Assembly (NCBI RefSeq): GCF_009727055.1
Contig: NC_052356.1
Location: 6,175,629-6,239,628, forward strand
Direction: 5' to 3'
DNA from: Benincasa hispida
Taxonomy: Eukaryota; Streptophyta; Magnoliopsida; Cucurbitales; Cucurbitaceae
DNA: 64,000 nt
The position numbers and the translations under genes were made by a program. The notes under the pieces were generated by a model. That model did no database searches, was not told where the DNA came from, and saw only the letters and a program-made list of their open reading frames with translations. Below are positions 24,453 through 35,499 of the stretch, in pieces (the first letter of the stretch is position 1; every line of letters starts with the position of its first letter).

Positions 24453-25392
24453 ANNNNNNNNNNNNNNNNNNNNNNNNNNNNNNNNNNNNNNNNNNNNNNN
24501 NNNNNNNNNNNNNNNNNNNNNNNNNNNNNNNNNNNNNNNNNNNNNNNNNNNNNNNNNNNNNNNNNNNNNNNNNNNNNNNNNNNNNNNNNNNNNNNNNNNN
24601 NNNNNNNNNNNNNNNNNNNNNNNNNNNNNNNNNNNNNNNNNNNNNNNNNNNNNNNNNNNNNNNNNNNNNNNNNNNNNNNNNNNNNNNNNNNNNNNNNNNN
24701 NNNNNNNNNNNNNNNNNNNNNNNNNNNNNNNNNNNNNNNNNNNNNNNNNNNNNNNNNNNNNNNNNNNNNNNNNNNNNNNNNNNNNNNNNNNNNNNNNNNN
24801 NNNNNNNNNNNNNNNNNNNNNNNNNNNNNNNNNNNNNNNNNNNNNNNNNNNNNNNNNNNNNNNNNNNNNNNNNNNNNNNNNNNNNNNNNNNNNNNNNNNN
24901 NNNNNNNNNNNNNNNNNNNNNNNNNNNNNNNNNNNNNNNNNNNNNNNNNNNNNNNNNNNNNNNNNNNNNNNNNNNNNNNNNNNNNNNNNNNNNNNNNNNN
25001 NNNNNNNNNNNNNNNNNNNNNNNNNNNNNNNNNNNNNNNNNNNNNNNNNNNNNNNNNNNNNNNNNNNNNNNNNNNNNNNNNNNNNNNNNNNNNNNNNNNN
25101 NNNNNNNNNNNNNNNNNNNNNNNNNNNNNNNNNNNNNNNNNNNNNNNNNNNNNNNNNNNNNNNNNNNNNNNNNNNNNNNNNNNNNNNNNNNNNNNNNNNN
25201 NNNNNNNNNNNNNNNNNNNNNNNNNNNNNNNNNNNNNNNNNNNNNNNNNNNNNNNNNNNNNNNNNNNNNNNNNNNNNNNNNNNNNNNNNNNNNNNNNNNN
25301 NNNNNNNNNNNNNNNNNNNNNNNNNNNNNNNNNNNNNNNNNNNNNNNNNNNNNNNNNNNNNNNNNNNNNNNNNNNNNNNNNNNNNNNNNNNN
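24453..25392. other. Assembly gap of 940 N
   Basis: All 940 bases are undetermined. Its left side is LTR and its right side is the reversed N-terminal part of integrase. If the inversion is real, it should hold the integrase core in reverse orientation and the left inversion junction. Reading frames that run through it are artefacts of the N run. Confidence 0.99.
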
Positions 25393-26980
25393 CAGTAATG
25401 TGCTTTCAAGTCTTGATACATTTTGGTACTCCCAGGATGTATTGAAAAACATGATTCATGAGCTTTTTTTTTTTCTTGATTTTTTTTTTCATCATTTGGT
25501 ACACATAGACATCCACGATAGATGAGTGTAGAGTCTGGGGCTGTAGAGAATTGGACTGGTTTCTCCATTCCCTAAATGCAGGTCTTACAATTAGCTGTGC
25601 TATTTGAGTTATGAAGGTTTCTGGATTAGTGAGATCTCAGCTCTTTCGAGATTCATCTATTATGTGTTTGGAGATGGTACTTAGAGCTGCTGTATGTGCT
25701 GACTTTCTGCTAAGAGCATCAGCAACAAAGTTAGCTTTCCTGGATGATAGAGGATCTCAACAATCGTTAGTCTTTGACTAATTTTCTAACCATCTTCGTT
25801 GCCTCATATTTAACTCTTTTGGTAATAAAGAAGTACTTAAGGCTTTTATGATCTGTATAAATGTTGGATCTTTTCCCCATATAAGTAATGTCTCCATATC
25901 TTTAAGGCAAAGACTACGGCAGCAATTCCAAGTCATGAACGGGATAATTTTGTTCATAAAGTTTTAGTTGTCCTTGAAGCATATGTTATTACCCTTCTGT
26001 GTTGCATCAATTACACAACCAAGCCCCTTCTTCGATGCGTCACTGTACACGTTAAACCCCCTGATGTTCAGGTATAGTGAGAATAGGGGCTGTGATCAAC
26101 CTTTCTTTTAGTTCCTAGAAGCTTTGCTCACATGCTTGGTTTCCAGACAAAAGGATTATTCTTCTTAGTGAGGTTGGTTAAGGGTAATGCATAACTTGAG
26201 AAATTCTTCACAAATCGTCTATAATTATCCTGCTAAATCTAAGGAAGCTGCGCACTTCACTGACTATTGTTGGGCGAGGCCACTTGCTAACTGTTTCAGT
26301 CTTAGTAGGATCCACTGAGATCCTTCTTGCTTTTACAATATGCCCTAGGTAGGCAACTTGTCGCGTCCAAAACTCACACTTAGAGAATTTGCATTACAAC
26401 TTTTCATTTCTTAATATGGAAAGAACGTCCCTAAGATGTTTTTCATGTTCTGCCTCAGATTGGAAAGACCAAAATATCATCTATAAATACGATGACGAAG
26501 TTATCAAGATGGTCCTTAAAAAATTCTATTCATCAAGTCCATGAAGGCTGCGGGAGCATTCGTTAATCCAAAGGGCATCACAACGAATTCATAATGCCCC
26601 ATATCTTGTTCGGAAAGCAGTCTTGGGTATATCCGACTCCTTGATTCGTAGTTGATTGATATCCAGATCGTAAGTCTATTTGGAGAATACTGAGGCTCTC
26701 TTGTAATTGATCAAATAGGTCATCAATGCGTGTGAGTGGATACTTATTCTTTATTGTCAACTTATTCAACTCCCGATAATCTAATACATAGACGCATTGA
26801 TCCATCCTTGTTTCTTAAAAATAAAACAAGTGCTCCCACATGGAGACACGCTAGGGCGTATAAATCCCTTAATCTAAACAAATTCTTGTAATTGTATTTT
26901 GAGTCTTTTAATTCCGCAGGTGCCATTTCTATATGGTGCTTAGATATTGGTTTAGCTCCAGGAAAATTAGATCTATACAA
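25393..26980 (-). pseudogene. Chromovirus RT, RNase H and integrase N-terminus (inverted, broken)
   Basis: This is part of the inverted block. The RT start is in 26980-26762 ([32 protein letters not shown]). It continues in another frame at 26805-26578 with [17 protein letters not shown] and [10 protein letters not shown], then IDLRSGY; the polymerase and RNase H continue leftwards with many breaks. The last readable part, 25568-25393, is the integrase zinc-binding region (CVPNDEK, then HESCFSIHPGSTKMYQDLK) and runs into the gap. The gypsy order (RT, RNase H, integrase) is kept. Frameshifts rule out a functional polyprotein as assembled. Confidence 0.85.
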
Positions 26981-26999
26981 AATTCTATTCCTCGATTCG

Positions 27000-28605
27000 G
27001 TGGTATCCGGTAGCTTTCTGGGAATACATCTTCAAAATCTCTTATTATAGGGATGTCCTTAATTTCATCCTTTTGGTTTCAATAAATCTACTACGCTTGC
27101 TAAATATGCCCAAGCTCCATGATTGAGCAAATGTTTTAGTTTTTTAAGATTGAAATTATTCTTGGGACTGATTGTGTGTTAGAATCTTTAAACTTAAACT
27201 TGGTTCCTATTGGAAAGGTAGATATGACCTCTTTATTATGGCAATCTATGCTTGCATAGTTTGCTGCTAACCAGGTCCATACCTAGTATTATATCAAAAT
27301 CATTTAATGTCTAGGATGATAAGGGTCACCCCTAGTTTATGTCCTGATACTGACAATTCACAGTTTTCTACTACTGAGTGGGCTAACATAGATACTTCAG
27401 TAGGAGTAGCTACAGATAGAATGTAGGCCTAAGGGCTTTGATGTTAATTGAGCATGTTGTGCAAATGTTGTAGAGATGAATGAATGACTAGAGCCCGAAT
27501 CAATAAAGTGAAGGCATAATACCTGAGGATGGGTAATGTACCTGTAACCACTGCATCTTGATCCTCTGCCTCTTGACGTGTAACAGCAAACACCCGTCCT
27601 TTCTATTGTTTGGTAACCTTGTTTACTAGTAGGTTAGGTGGTCTGGGCAGTTGAATACTTGGTTGATGAACTTTGGGCAAGCCTTTGCATAGTGACCCGT
27701 CTGGCCGCAGTTGAAACATCACCCTTATGTTCCGAAAAACATTTCCCCTGATGGTGGTTTCCACAATTTCTACACTTAGAATATGTGAATGTTCGGCTCT
27801 CCTGTTGTGACTGTATGCCCTGAGTGCTTTTGGGAAAATTTTTGCTTTCCGTTGTGAAACGTTGGAAGCCTTGTTGGGTGAATTCCCTCTTTTGATTTGG
27901 CATGAATCCTCGGTTCCGAATTGAGGTTTTTGGCAGCAAGATCTACTTCCATGAGTAAGGCCAACTCGAGGGTAAGACATACTATTTGTGTCGGAAAGCA
28001 GTAACAATGCCTCGAATGCCTTCTCTTAATCCCCAAATAAAACCTTTCCACCTTCTTCTCTTCTGTTGTCCACTAGTCGAGGGACAGAGTGAGACAAGCG
28101 ATTAAATTTTCGTTCATACTCTGCCACCGACATGTTCTCTTTGACGAAGATTAAGAAATTCCACTTCCTTTTGACATCTCACTGTCAAAAGGGAAATACT
28201 TGTTGTAAAAGCCTGATTGAATTGCTGGCCATGAGAGCTGTACCTTTGACTGTTCTTTTGTGGATTCCCACCAGAAAACTTTGCATCGTCTCTTAACATA
28301 AAGGTGGCACAATTTACTTTTTGTTCTTATGGAATTGTTCATATGGCGGAAAATAGTTAATTATTTCTATCCAATTCAATGCATAGTTGGATGTATGGAT
28401 GATTCGTCAAATATTGAAGGATGGAATGTCATGTATTCTCAAAATCAGTTTTTTTAACTCATACCTATGTTTACTAAATTATTTACTAAATTACTTGTTC
28501 AAAAATCCACTTACCAGCGTATTTGGCATGGCTATGGGCATCACTTAACTGGCCGACCATCAAATACCACGACTCTTCTAATGCAATAGAGCCTATTTGG
28601 CCAAA
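27000..28605 (-). pseudogene. Chromovirus gag and protease (inverted, broken)
   Basis: Read from 28605 leftwards, overlapping minus-strand fragments (28342-28151, 28299-28114, 28051-27776, 27939-27634) represent gag in shifting frames. A CCHC-type knuckle is visible as CRNCGNHHQGKC near 27770. The region around 27240-27500, between knuckle and RT, is the expected protease position, but I see only weak similarity there (for example 'gtccatacctagtattatatc', typical of the DMILGMDWL block read in reverse). Confidence 0.75.
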
Positions 28606-28618
28606 CACTTTGATACCA
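28606..28618 (-). promoter_or_regulatory. Chromovirus primer-binding site (inverted)
   Basis: The minus strand reads TGGTATCAAAGTG shortly after the LTR end at 28623. This differs by two bases from the initiator-Met site TGGTATCAGAGC. Its position shows that the adjoining 28623-29009 is the tail of a 5' LTR, although it lies in the opposite orientation to the flanking LTRs. Confidence 0.8.
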
Positions 28619-28622
28619 AAAC

Positions 28623-29009
28623 TGTAACGACCGGATCCTTACACATTATGCTCCGACCGCTACGACATGCATACTTAGACTTTTCTATTCATGAAATGAG
28701 TTTTGGTGAAAATTTCAAAGAACATATCTAATTTTTTATTTAATTAGATAGAAAAGCTATATAAAAAGTTTATTTATCAAAAAACACCAGGATCCATAAA
28801 ACATTTGTGTAGTGGTATAAAAATGCATATGCCTATGATAGTGAGTTTGATGGTTGGCTATTTGAGGACGTCTAATTCTGCCATCTACACTGTATCCTTA
28901 CCTACAAAGTCTGTAAAAAATATAGTGAGATTATATAATATACCCACTAAGTAGTTCTCACGTAGGGTAGTGATCAAATGCACAATCACAAGCAACATGT
29001 CATGAAAAC
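28623..29009 (-). repeat. Inverted tail of the chromovirus 5' LTR
   Basis: Its reverse complement matches 31696-32077, the last ~382 bases of the 3' LTR. It starts, in element orientation, at 'gttttcatgacatgttgc', only six bases downstream of where the plus-strand 5' LTR stops before the gap. It therefore supplies exactly the missing tail of that LTR. Confidence 0.88.
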
Positions 29010-29860
29010 GGACTATTGCAAGAAAGCAATGGGCACACAACTAAATTTCAGCACAGCCTTCCACCCACAAACTGATGGCCAAACAGAATGAGTTAATCAA
29101 ATCCTAGAAGACACGTTGAGGGCATGTACTTTGGATTTCATTGAAGCATGGGATTCGTAGATACATCTTATAGAATTTGCTTATAATAATAGTTATCAGG
29201 CGACAATTGGTATGGCTCCCTTCGAAGCCTTATACAGAAAGAAATGCAGATCTTCTGTACACGGGGATGAAATTGAGGAGTGAACACTACTAGGACCTGA
29301 ATTGGTGCAGCAAACATCAGAGTCAATTAAGCTAATTGGGGAAAGAATGCGAACAGCTCAAAGCAGACAGAAGAATTATGCTGATAACCATCGAAAAGAG
29401 TTGGAATTCAAAGTAGAAGATCACATATTTCTAAAGGTAGCACCAATGAAAGGCATTATGCGTTTCGGACGAAAAGGCAAGTTTAGCCCTCGCTTCATTG
29501 GACCCTTTGAAATATTAGAACGTATTGGCCAAGTAGCTTACCGATTGGCATTACCACCCACCCTTTCTACAATACATAATGTCTTTCATGTATCGATGCT
29601 TCGAAAATACGTATTTGACCCATCATACGTAGTAAATTATGAACCTCTACAAATAAGTGAAAACTTGGAATAGGAGGAGACTTCGGTTTGCATCCTAGCA
29701 AGAGAGAAGAAGTCGCTTCGCAATCGGGAAATAAGTTTAGTGAAGGTTCTCTGGAAAAAATCAGCAAGTGGAAGAAGCTCAATGAGAACGAGAAGAAGAG
29801 ATGAAAGACAAATACCCTTATCTTTTTAAGAATCAAGAAACTTTCGAGGACGAAAGTTCT
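29010..29860 (+). pseudogene. Chromovirus integrase C-terminal half plus chromodomain remnant (broken)
   Basis: It begins abruptly within the integrase core: KKAMGTQLNFSTAFHPQTDG, then QTE (the region of the catalytic Glu), and LIEFAYNNSYQATIGMAPFE. The frame 29302-29673 is open (123 codons) and has the gypsy C-terminal block GKFSPRFIGPFEILERIG and IHNVFHVSMLRKY. After a stop at 29671, the chromodomain can be followed in two frames (LRNREISLVKVLW, then NQQVEEAQ and MKDKYPYLF), with a stop where the conserved Trp should be. In-frame stops also follow QTE, AWDS and EIEE. The chromodomain directs chromoviruses to chromatin marks; this copy is dead. Confidence 0.85.
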
Positions 29861-29862
29861 TT

Positions 29863-29874
29863 AGGGGGGAAGAA
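29863..29874 (+). promoter_or_regulatory. Chromovirus polypurine tract
   Basis: AGGGGGGAAGAA directly precedes the TGTAACG start of the 3' LTR. It is the primer for plus-strand DNA synthesis and confirms the plus orientation of the outer element. Confidence 0.88.
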
Positions 29875-32077
29875 TGTAACGACCCAGATTTGAACGCATA
29901 CAAGAAATTAAATAATAAGCCGGACGAAATTTTATTTAAAGGGGTGGAAATTTAGGAGAAGAAAAAAAAAGAATAATTGGAAATTGGAAATTTATTGGAT
30001 TAATTGGAAATTTATTCATTATCCAAAAATAATGAATAAGGGAGCAGAATTAGGGAAGGATTAATTGGAAGTTGGACGCTAGCTAATTCAGGAGACAACG
30101 AGCAGTAGATAACTTTTGTTTGGACACTACTCATTGGAAGAATTGGAGATGAATTAATTGCCCATATACTCTTAAAATTTGAAAGAGTTAAAAAAAAGAA
30201 GTGGAATCCATAAGCAGTGAAGGCAACCACGCGTGAAAACTAGCGAGATTGAAGAGAACATTGGAGAGAGCGAGAGTCTTAGCGAGACAGTAGGAAAGAG
30301 CGAGAGCGCGAACGGGAGCGAGAGCGTGACCAAGACCAACGAGAGCGAGAGTGCGACCAGCGAGAGCGATGATTGCGACCAGCGACGAAGTGCGAGAGTA
30401 GCGTAGAAGTGCGCTGAGAGCCAAACCAGTACGATGAAAGCTGAAGAAAGTCAGAGATTCTCTGGAGAACAAAAGAGGAAGCGAGATTTGTGACATTGTG
30501 AAACGTGTGATTGATGGCGATTTGATTTGGCACGAATTCTTTAGGATTATACATAGAAACCCACACTCCTAAAATTTATTGAAACAACAAAGAAGTGGAT
30601 GAACGTAAGAACAATTAAGGCCAATGATTAGGTGTCTTATTGAGAGGAATTGTCCTTAAATCGCTTAAGTTAATTTCTATAGAAGGCCACCTGTGATGGA
30701 TTATGTTGTCCAAACAACGCTGAGTAAGACGCTGAAAACTACTATAGGAATAGGAACCCTTTTGGGCCGAAGTATTTTAACACATCTCAGGGTAACTAAA
30801 GGAATTTGTGTGATAAGGAGTAACGTGTGAGTGATAGAAGTTCGTATAAGGCGTAAAAAAGAGAAAGAAAGCCTCGGGTAAGGCGCTACCCGCTCGAAAT
30901 TTCCTTGTTAGGTTTAACTAAAAATGGGATAAGCTCTACGTGATGCAAGATCATAATAGAAGTAAATTGGAAGGAATTGTAATGTATATCCAGCCGGTTT
31001 CAAGGTAAGATAGTTTTAGTTTCCTCATCGGTCTCAGTGCTAAGATGGTTTCTATGGTAAGTGTTATTCCTTTAAATTTATGTTTTCCATAAAGTTATGT
31101 GTCATTGGTTAATTATTTGCGATGTATATCATATATATGACACGTTGTCTTCACAAGGGGACCGCAGACCGCTATGCAAGATTGGTGTTTGGTTCCCAGC
31201 GGATGTGATCGTTAAGCAATTCAAGTGTTTAGGGGATTTAGGTGTAAGATTAAGAGTGCTGTCTTTAGGTGCTAAGTATCTTGAACATTTAGTGTTGTAA
31301 GAATGGTTTGAGTGTTGGATTGGCGACTGTGTGTGGCCCTAGCTCGTTGACTGCAGGTGACGCGTGCTAGATCAGTGTGCTGAGTGGGTGTAGTTTTTCC
31401 CGCTTAAGTTCCTCATCTTCCTTATCAGGTGCCGGAGAAAATTTATGGTCTGGCAAGTGGTTATGTTATGGTTGCAGCCCCTCTAGTCCACACTTTATTA
31501 CGTTTTATTGCTAATGTTGATTTGTTGAGATGTAACTCTGGTCCCTACTTGACTGCAGGATGACGGCCGCTGAATCATTTAAATGGGGTTAGTTTTCACT
31601 TAAGTCCGTGCATCTTCCTATCAGGGCGGAGAGATTTATGTTGGAAGCATAACCGACCGCCACATGTTATTATACGTTTTTGGTCCCGAGCATATGTTTT
31701 CATGACATGTTGCTTGTGATTGTGCATTTGGTCACTACCCTACGTGAGAACTACTTAGTGGGTATATTATATACTCATCCTATATTTTTACAGACTTTGT
31801 AGGTAAGGATACAACGTAGATGGCAGAATTGGACGTCGCTCAAATGGCCAACCATCAAACTCACTATCATAGGCATATGCATTTTGTACCACCACGCAAA
31901 TGTTTTATGGATCCTGGTGTTTTGATAAATAAACTTTTTATATAGCTTTTCTATCTAATTAATAAAAAATTGGATATGTTCTTTGAAATTTTCACCAAAA
32001 CTCATTTCATGATAGAAAAGTCTAAGTATGCATGTTGTAGTGGTCGGATCATAATGTATAAGGATCCGGTCATTACA
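29875..32077 (+). repeat. Chromovirus 3' LTR, indel-rich
   Basis: This 2203-bp LTR ends GGTCATTACA at 32077. Compared with the 5' copy, the stretch from about 30400 to 31640 carries dozens of one- to few-base insertions, while the first ~390 and last ~380 bases align cleanly. That pattern looks more like uncorrected long-read sequence than evolution. It contains the GAGCGA-rich tract (30262-30420). Confidence 0.88.
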
Positions 32078-32112
32078 AAATTGCTTCTACATGCATGTTG
32101 TTAATTCTTTCA

Positions 32113-32300
32113 GCAGCGTCACAACTCTAGCATTACAATGCCTTGTTCTTTGATTTCCTTGGCATTTTTCCTCTTTTCTCTTCACTCCTTTTGGTTCATT
32201 GCTCAATTTTGACTCCTTATAGCCTAACTTTGTCCCTTTTAGCTTATTTGAGTATAATTCACTTCTCGATCATAATTTCTAAAAATCACTAGCAAACACA
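32113..32300 (-). mobile_element. Athila-like gypsy 3' LTR, right part
   Basis: This continues the LTR of 788-1944 after the inserted solo LTR. A plausible LTR start, TGTGTTTGCTAGTG, lies at 32300 on the minus strand, followed outward by 'cttgtcccgagcaaag', a phrase commonly seen just inside the 3' LTR of Athila elements. The polypurine tract is degenerate, so the boundary is an inference. The total LTR would be about 1.35 kb. Confidence 0.5.
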
Positions 32301-33295
32301 TCAAATCTAAGATTTTGCTTGTCCCGAGCAAAGAATAAACAAGAAAATAGAAAATTTCTGAGTAAATGTGCTAGTGATTCATTCCTCAAAGAATAACTAA
32401 TTGAAAACTTAAGCAAAAATATTCAAACAATTCCATCGTTATGTTCTTCCATGACCAAACCTAATCATGTCCCATGTATGTATGTGCAAGTCACATTCAA
32501 TTTAAAACTTAGAAACTAATAGCTAGATTCAATAAAGCTTCTCTAGTTTTCCTCTACTCTCGCTCATACACCAATCATAAATCATCTACACATTTCAAGA
32601 AGGTAATATGTCCACTAAGGTGCCTTAATATTAACAACAAAAGGCCCTAAACTAGCATCATTTTACCTAGAGGTACTAGCTTTCACACACTCACTATAGG
32701 GAATCGTACCTAGTCAATTCCCAAGTGTCCTAACTAATCACAGAAAAGGTAGCTCTTTTTTACCACCATCTATGCTACACATTTAAATTTTACAAAGCAT
32801 AAAATAGAATCCTTCTCTTAAGCACTTGATAATGAGTGATTATTATATTTTTTTTCAAAGGCTATCAAAATATTCTTTGCTTTCCTCTTAGTCTAACATT
32901 ACAAACCATCATGGCATCAACTCTCCAACCGGTGGGGCCTTTCGAAGTGACAACCAAATATACTAAACATGACTCTACTTTTAGTCAACGTTTCTAAATT
33001 GAAGTGACTATGTGCTCATGATATGGGAAACTCAAATAGGGATATGGATAGATTATACTTCAAGATATTACTATCATATTTCCAGTATAAGTCATTCAAC
33101 GTATATATTCAAGTCTCATCATGGATAATCAACATCAACAACACACAATAAAGAACAAATCAAAAAATATTTTCAATTAACAAACAAATTTTAAAATTTT
33201 TTCCAAATTTTCAAAATCATTAACATGCATATCATCAATAAAACCACATTAGCATGCATAGCAGGATAAAATCAAACAAGAACAAAAGTACAAAT
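32301..33295 (-). other. Athila-like element, 3' noncoding interior
   Basis: About 1 kb without reading frames of known type. It lies between the presumed 3' LTR and a solo LTR insertion, and continues at 34996. The sequence is typical of the non-coding stretch between pol and 3' LTR in Athila elements. Nothing else is recognised. Confidence 0.45.
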
Positions 33296-34995
33296 TGATA
33301 GAGTATACTAACATGCAACGGAAGAAATCAGAATCAATAAGTACTTAATTACACTTAATTTGAGTTTAAAACATGTTTTTCAAAACTATTTCATAAGAGG
33401 GTTAGAGTAATACATTACCTTTGATGAATCCTTCTCAATTTCAGCAGAATATCACGAATTGGTGCTTCCAACTTCAAGTAGACCACCACAAAGATCTTCT
33501 CTACTAGACTCTAGTAAGGATTGTGTGGTAGAAACACTAAATTAAGCTGAATTTAGATGGATTTAAGGAAGGTTTATATGGGTTTCAATTTTTGCAGAAT
33601 ATTGAGAAGTATCTCAGTATGCATGGCTGTTTCTTCAACCTAAAGCTTCAATTTATAGAGTCTTTACCATGCATTTAGAGTGCTTGAATGGCATCAAAGT
33701 GGGTTTTTCCAATATTTTGGGAAATTCCACTTTCAACTTTCTTTATTTAAATTAACAAACAAATTGGTTTATAAAATCAATTTAATTTAACAAATAAACT
33801 AATTATTTGTTTATTAGTTTTATAAAATTAATTCAATTAATCAATTTTAGATAAAACTAATAAATACTAACCAATTAAACCTTTTAATTAATTTTATTAA
33901 TTTAATATCTTAATATTAAATTAATAAAACACTAATTTCATTACAATGAATTCAATTTCATGTAATTAACATTTAAATCATAATTTAAAAATTAATTATT
34001 TCTCCAAAATTTTGTTTAATTTTGATAAAATTACACATTTCGATTGTATCGAATACAATTGATTGAAACCCTAATTGAATTTGAACATTTCAAATTCTTA
34101 ACCCTAATTTCAACTATAGATGTATTTCTGTCCATTTTAACCGTAATTAGTAAGTCGATCCTTCACAGTTTGTTCATATTTACATCTGGGTTAAAATTAC
34201 TGTTTTACCCCTATAAATACATCTTGTTCCTTAAGCTCCCACTGGTCCTCTATTGAACAATTGATTTATAGTACAACTTATAAATCATGAACCTCTCTAT
34301 CAAGGGAGGGCGGGGCCCCGTTGTTCAAGACTAGGCATCAGCACTTAAGAAAACAACCTATCTTCTAACCCTAAGTCAAGTAGGAGTGAATTCCTTCTTA
34401 CAAAGCTATGTCCCCAGCTATCTATCCGGTCTTATCCCCAAAATGAGAGGCTTATTGTGCAGTATTGTTGGACTACTCTCACCTATGCAGATCAAAGGAT
34501 AATCCCGAATAAACAGGAGTTCATAGTTAACTCAGGATTAAAATCAAGTTACCCTAGGTCATTAAGTTTGAACTAGTCAGATTTAACAGTAAAATGTTGT
34601 TATAAATAAAAAGTGACTACTTCGAGGTCTAGTCTTATGAAAACTCATTGCATAGGATGTCCCACTCACATGTCTCTACATGAATGATATTTGGATCATA
34701 TCATTTGTATCAGTATACAAAATGGGTCGTATCCAATAGTATCACAGGATGAGATACCCAATTTCATCCAAATACTTATAGACCATTTTTGCTATATACT
34801 ATAACTTGATCCTATTTTATGTCACCACATAAAGTTAAAGTATTCATATTATAGCCATGGATTTGTTTATTGGATTTTCATAATAGAATGCAATATAAAC
34901 AATTTTATTGAATAAAATACTCAATAATACTTTTTATTGATAAATAGAATATGTTAACACTATATACGAACTGCGAGATTAGGACATTCCCAACA
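33296..34995 (-). mobile_element. Solo copia-type LTR with CAAAT target duplication
   Basis: This 1700-bp LTR starts TGTTGGGAATGTCC on the minus strand at 34995 and ends TCTATCA at 33296. CAAAT occurs at 33291-33295 and 34996-35000. It carries the variant hairpin GGATGAGA/TTTCATCC at 34747-34769. Flanking DNA is Athila-like interior on both sides. Confidence 0.92.
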
Positions 34996-35000
34996 CAAAT

Positions 35001-35454
35001 GTCCTCCCCCATCCCAGACTTAAAAACGTACATTTTCGTCAATGCATGAGAAATATAGAAATACAAGCCTAGGAATTTATAGAGTTCATCAAATAGGCTT
35101 AAGGACTGAGTACTTTTTGTGTTGAACATAGACCTTGGAAAAAAAATGAAAGCTATGCGTGACTCTCTAATTTAAAAGAAAAAACTAAAGAAAAAAATAG
35201 AAAAATAAAGAAAGTAGTAAAAACATTGGGTTACGTCCCAACAAACGCTCAATTTAACGTCTTCTAGCTAGACGGGGCTTATCAATCATGTCAGATCCTA
35301 AGGGGTTTTGTCATGTCAATCCTAGAACATCCTGGAATAAAAAATGTTTGCCCATACTAGCATTAAAAAAAACAGCCATCATTTAAATTAACATTGCCAG
35401 TAAAAGTATCATGTATCGCTTCTTTCTCCTTTATCTCAACATCTCCTTTATGAA
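35001..35454 (-). pseudogene. Athila-like pol end fragment
   Basis: On the minus strand near 35216-35275 the sequence resembles the conserved Athila/Tat segment at the end of pol, with blocks 'gacgttaaa', then 'gcgtttgttggga', then 'aacccaatgt'. A short frame (35548-35363) contains LNVIDYVHKGDVEIKEKE. The fragment is cut at 35454 by copia 2 and its flank. The RT and integrase expected upstream are not found between here and gag at 45868. Confidence 0.55.
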
Positions 35455-35499
35455 CATAATCAATAACATTCAATGTATCATCTTTAAGAATATTGACAA

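Larger units (their letters stand above)
22956..32077 (+). mobile_element. Chromovirus-type Ty3/gypsy element with inverted interior, TSD AAATT
   Basis: Both outer ends are one LTR family (TGTAACGACCCAGATTTG at 22956 and 29875), the polypurine tract abuts the right LTR, and AAATT flanks the whole (22951-22955, 32078-32082). It is therefore one insertion. Yet 25393-29009 lies on the opposite strand: it contains the last 387 bases of the 5' LTR, primer-binding site, gag, protease, RT, RNase H and the start of integrase. The plus-strand integrase tail and chromodomain follow from 29010. A 940-N gap covers the left inversion junction. The remnant chromodomain at the C-terminus points to the chromoviruses, probably the Tekay/Del clade. 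Confidence 0.87.
1945..32112 (+). mobile_element. Solo copia-type LTR (plus), split by three later insertions
   Basis: The segments 1945-2352, 4280-4558, 21809-22955 and 32083-32112 join end to end into one LTR of about 1.86 kb. It begins TGTTAGG and ends TTTCA. Each junction is explained by a younger element with a target duplication: ATAAC at 2348/4275, CAAGG/CAAAG at 4554/21804, and AAATT at 22951/32078. The order of blocks equals the reverse complement of the minus-strand LTRs elsewhere in the window. No internal retrotransposon genes in the plus orientation belong to it, so it is read as a solo LTR. Its own flanks (GGAGT left, GCAGC right) match at only 3 of 5 bases. Confidence 0.8.

Noticed and set aside
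24366..25568. Long frames of 350-400 codons crossing the gap on both strands
   Set aside because: They are open only because N codons are not stops; the real content is LTR on the left and integrase on the right.
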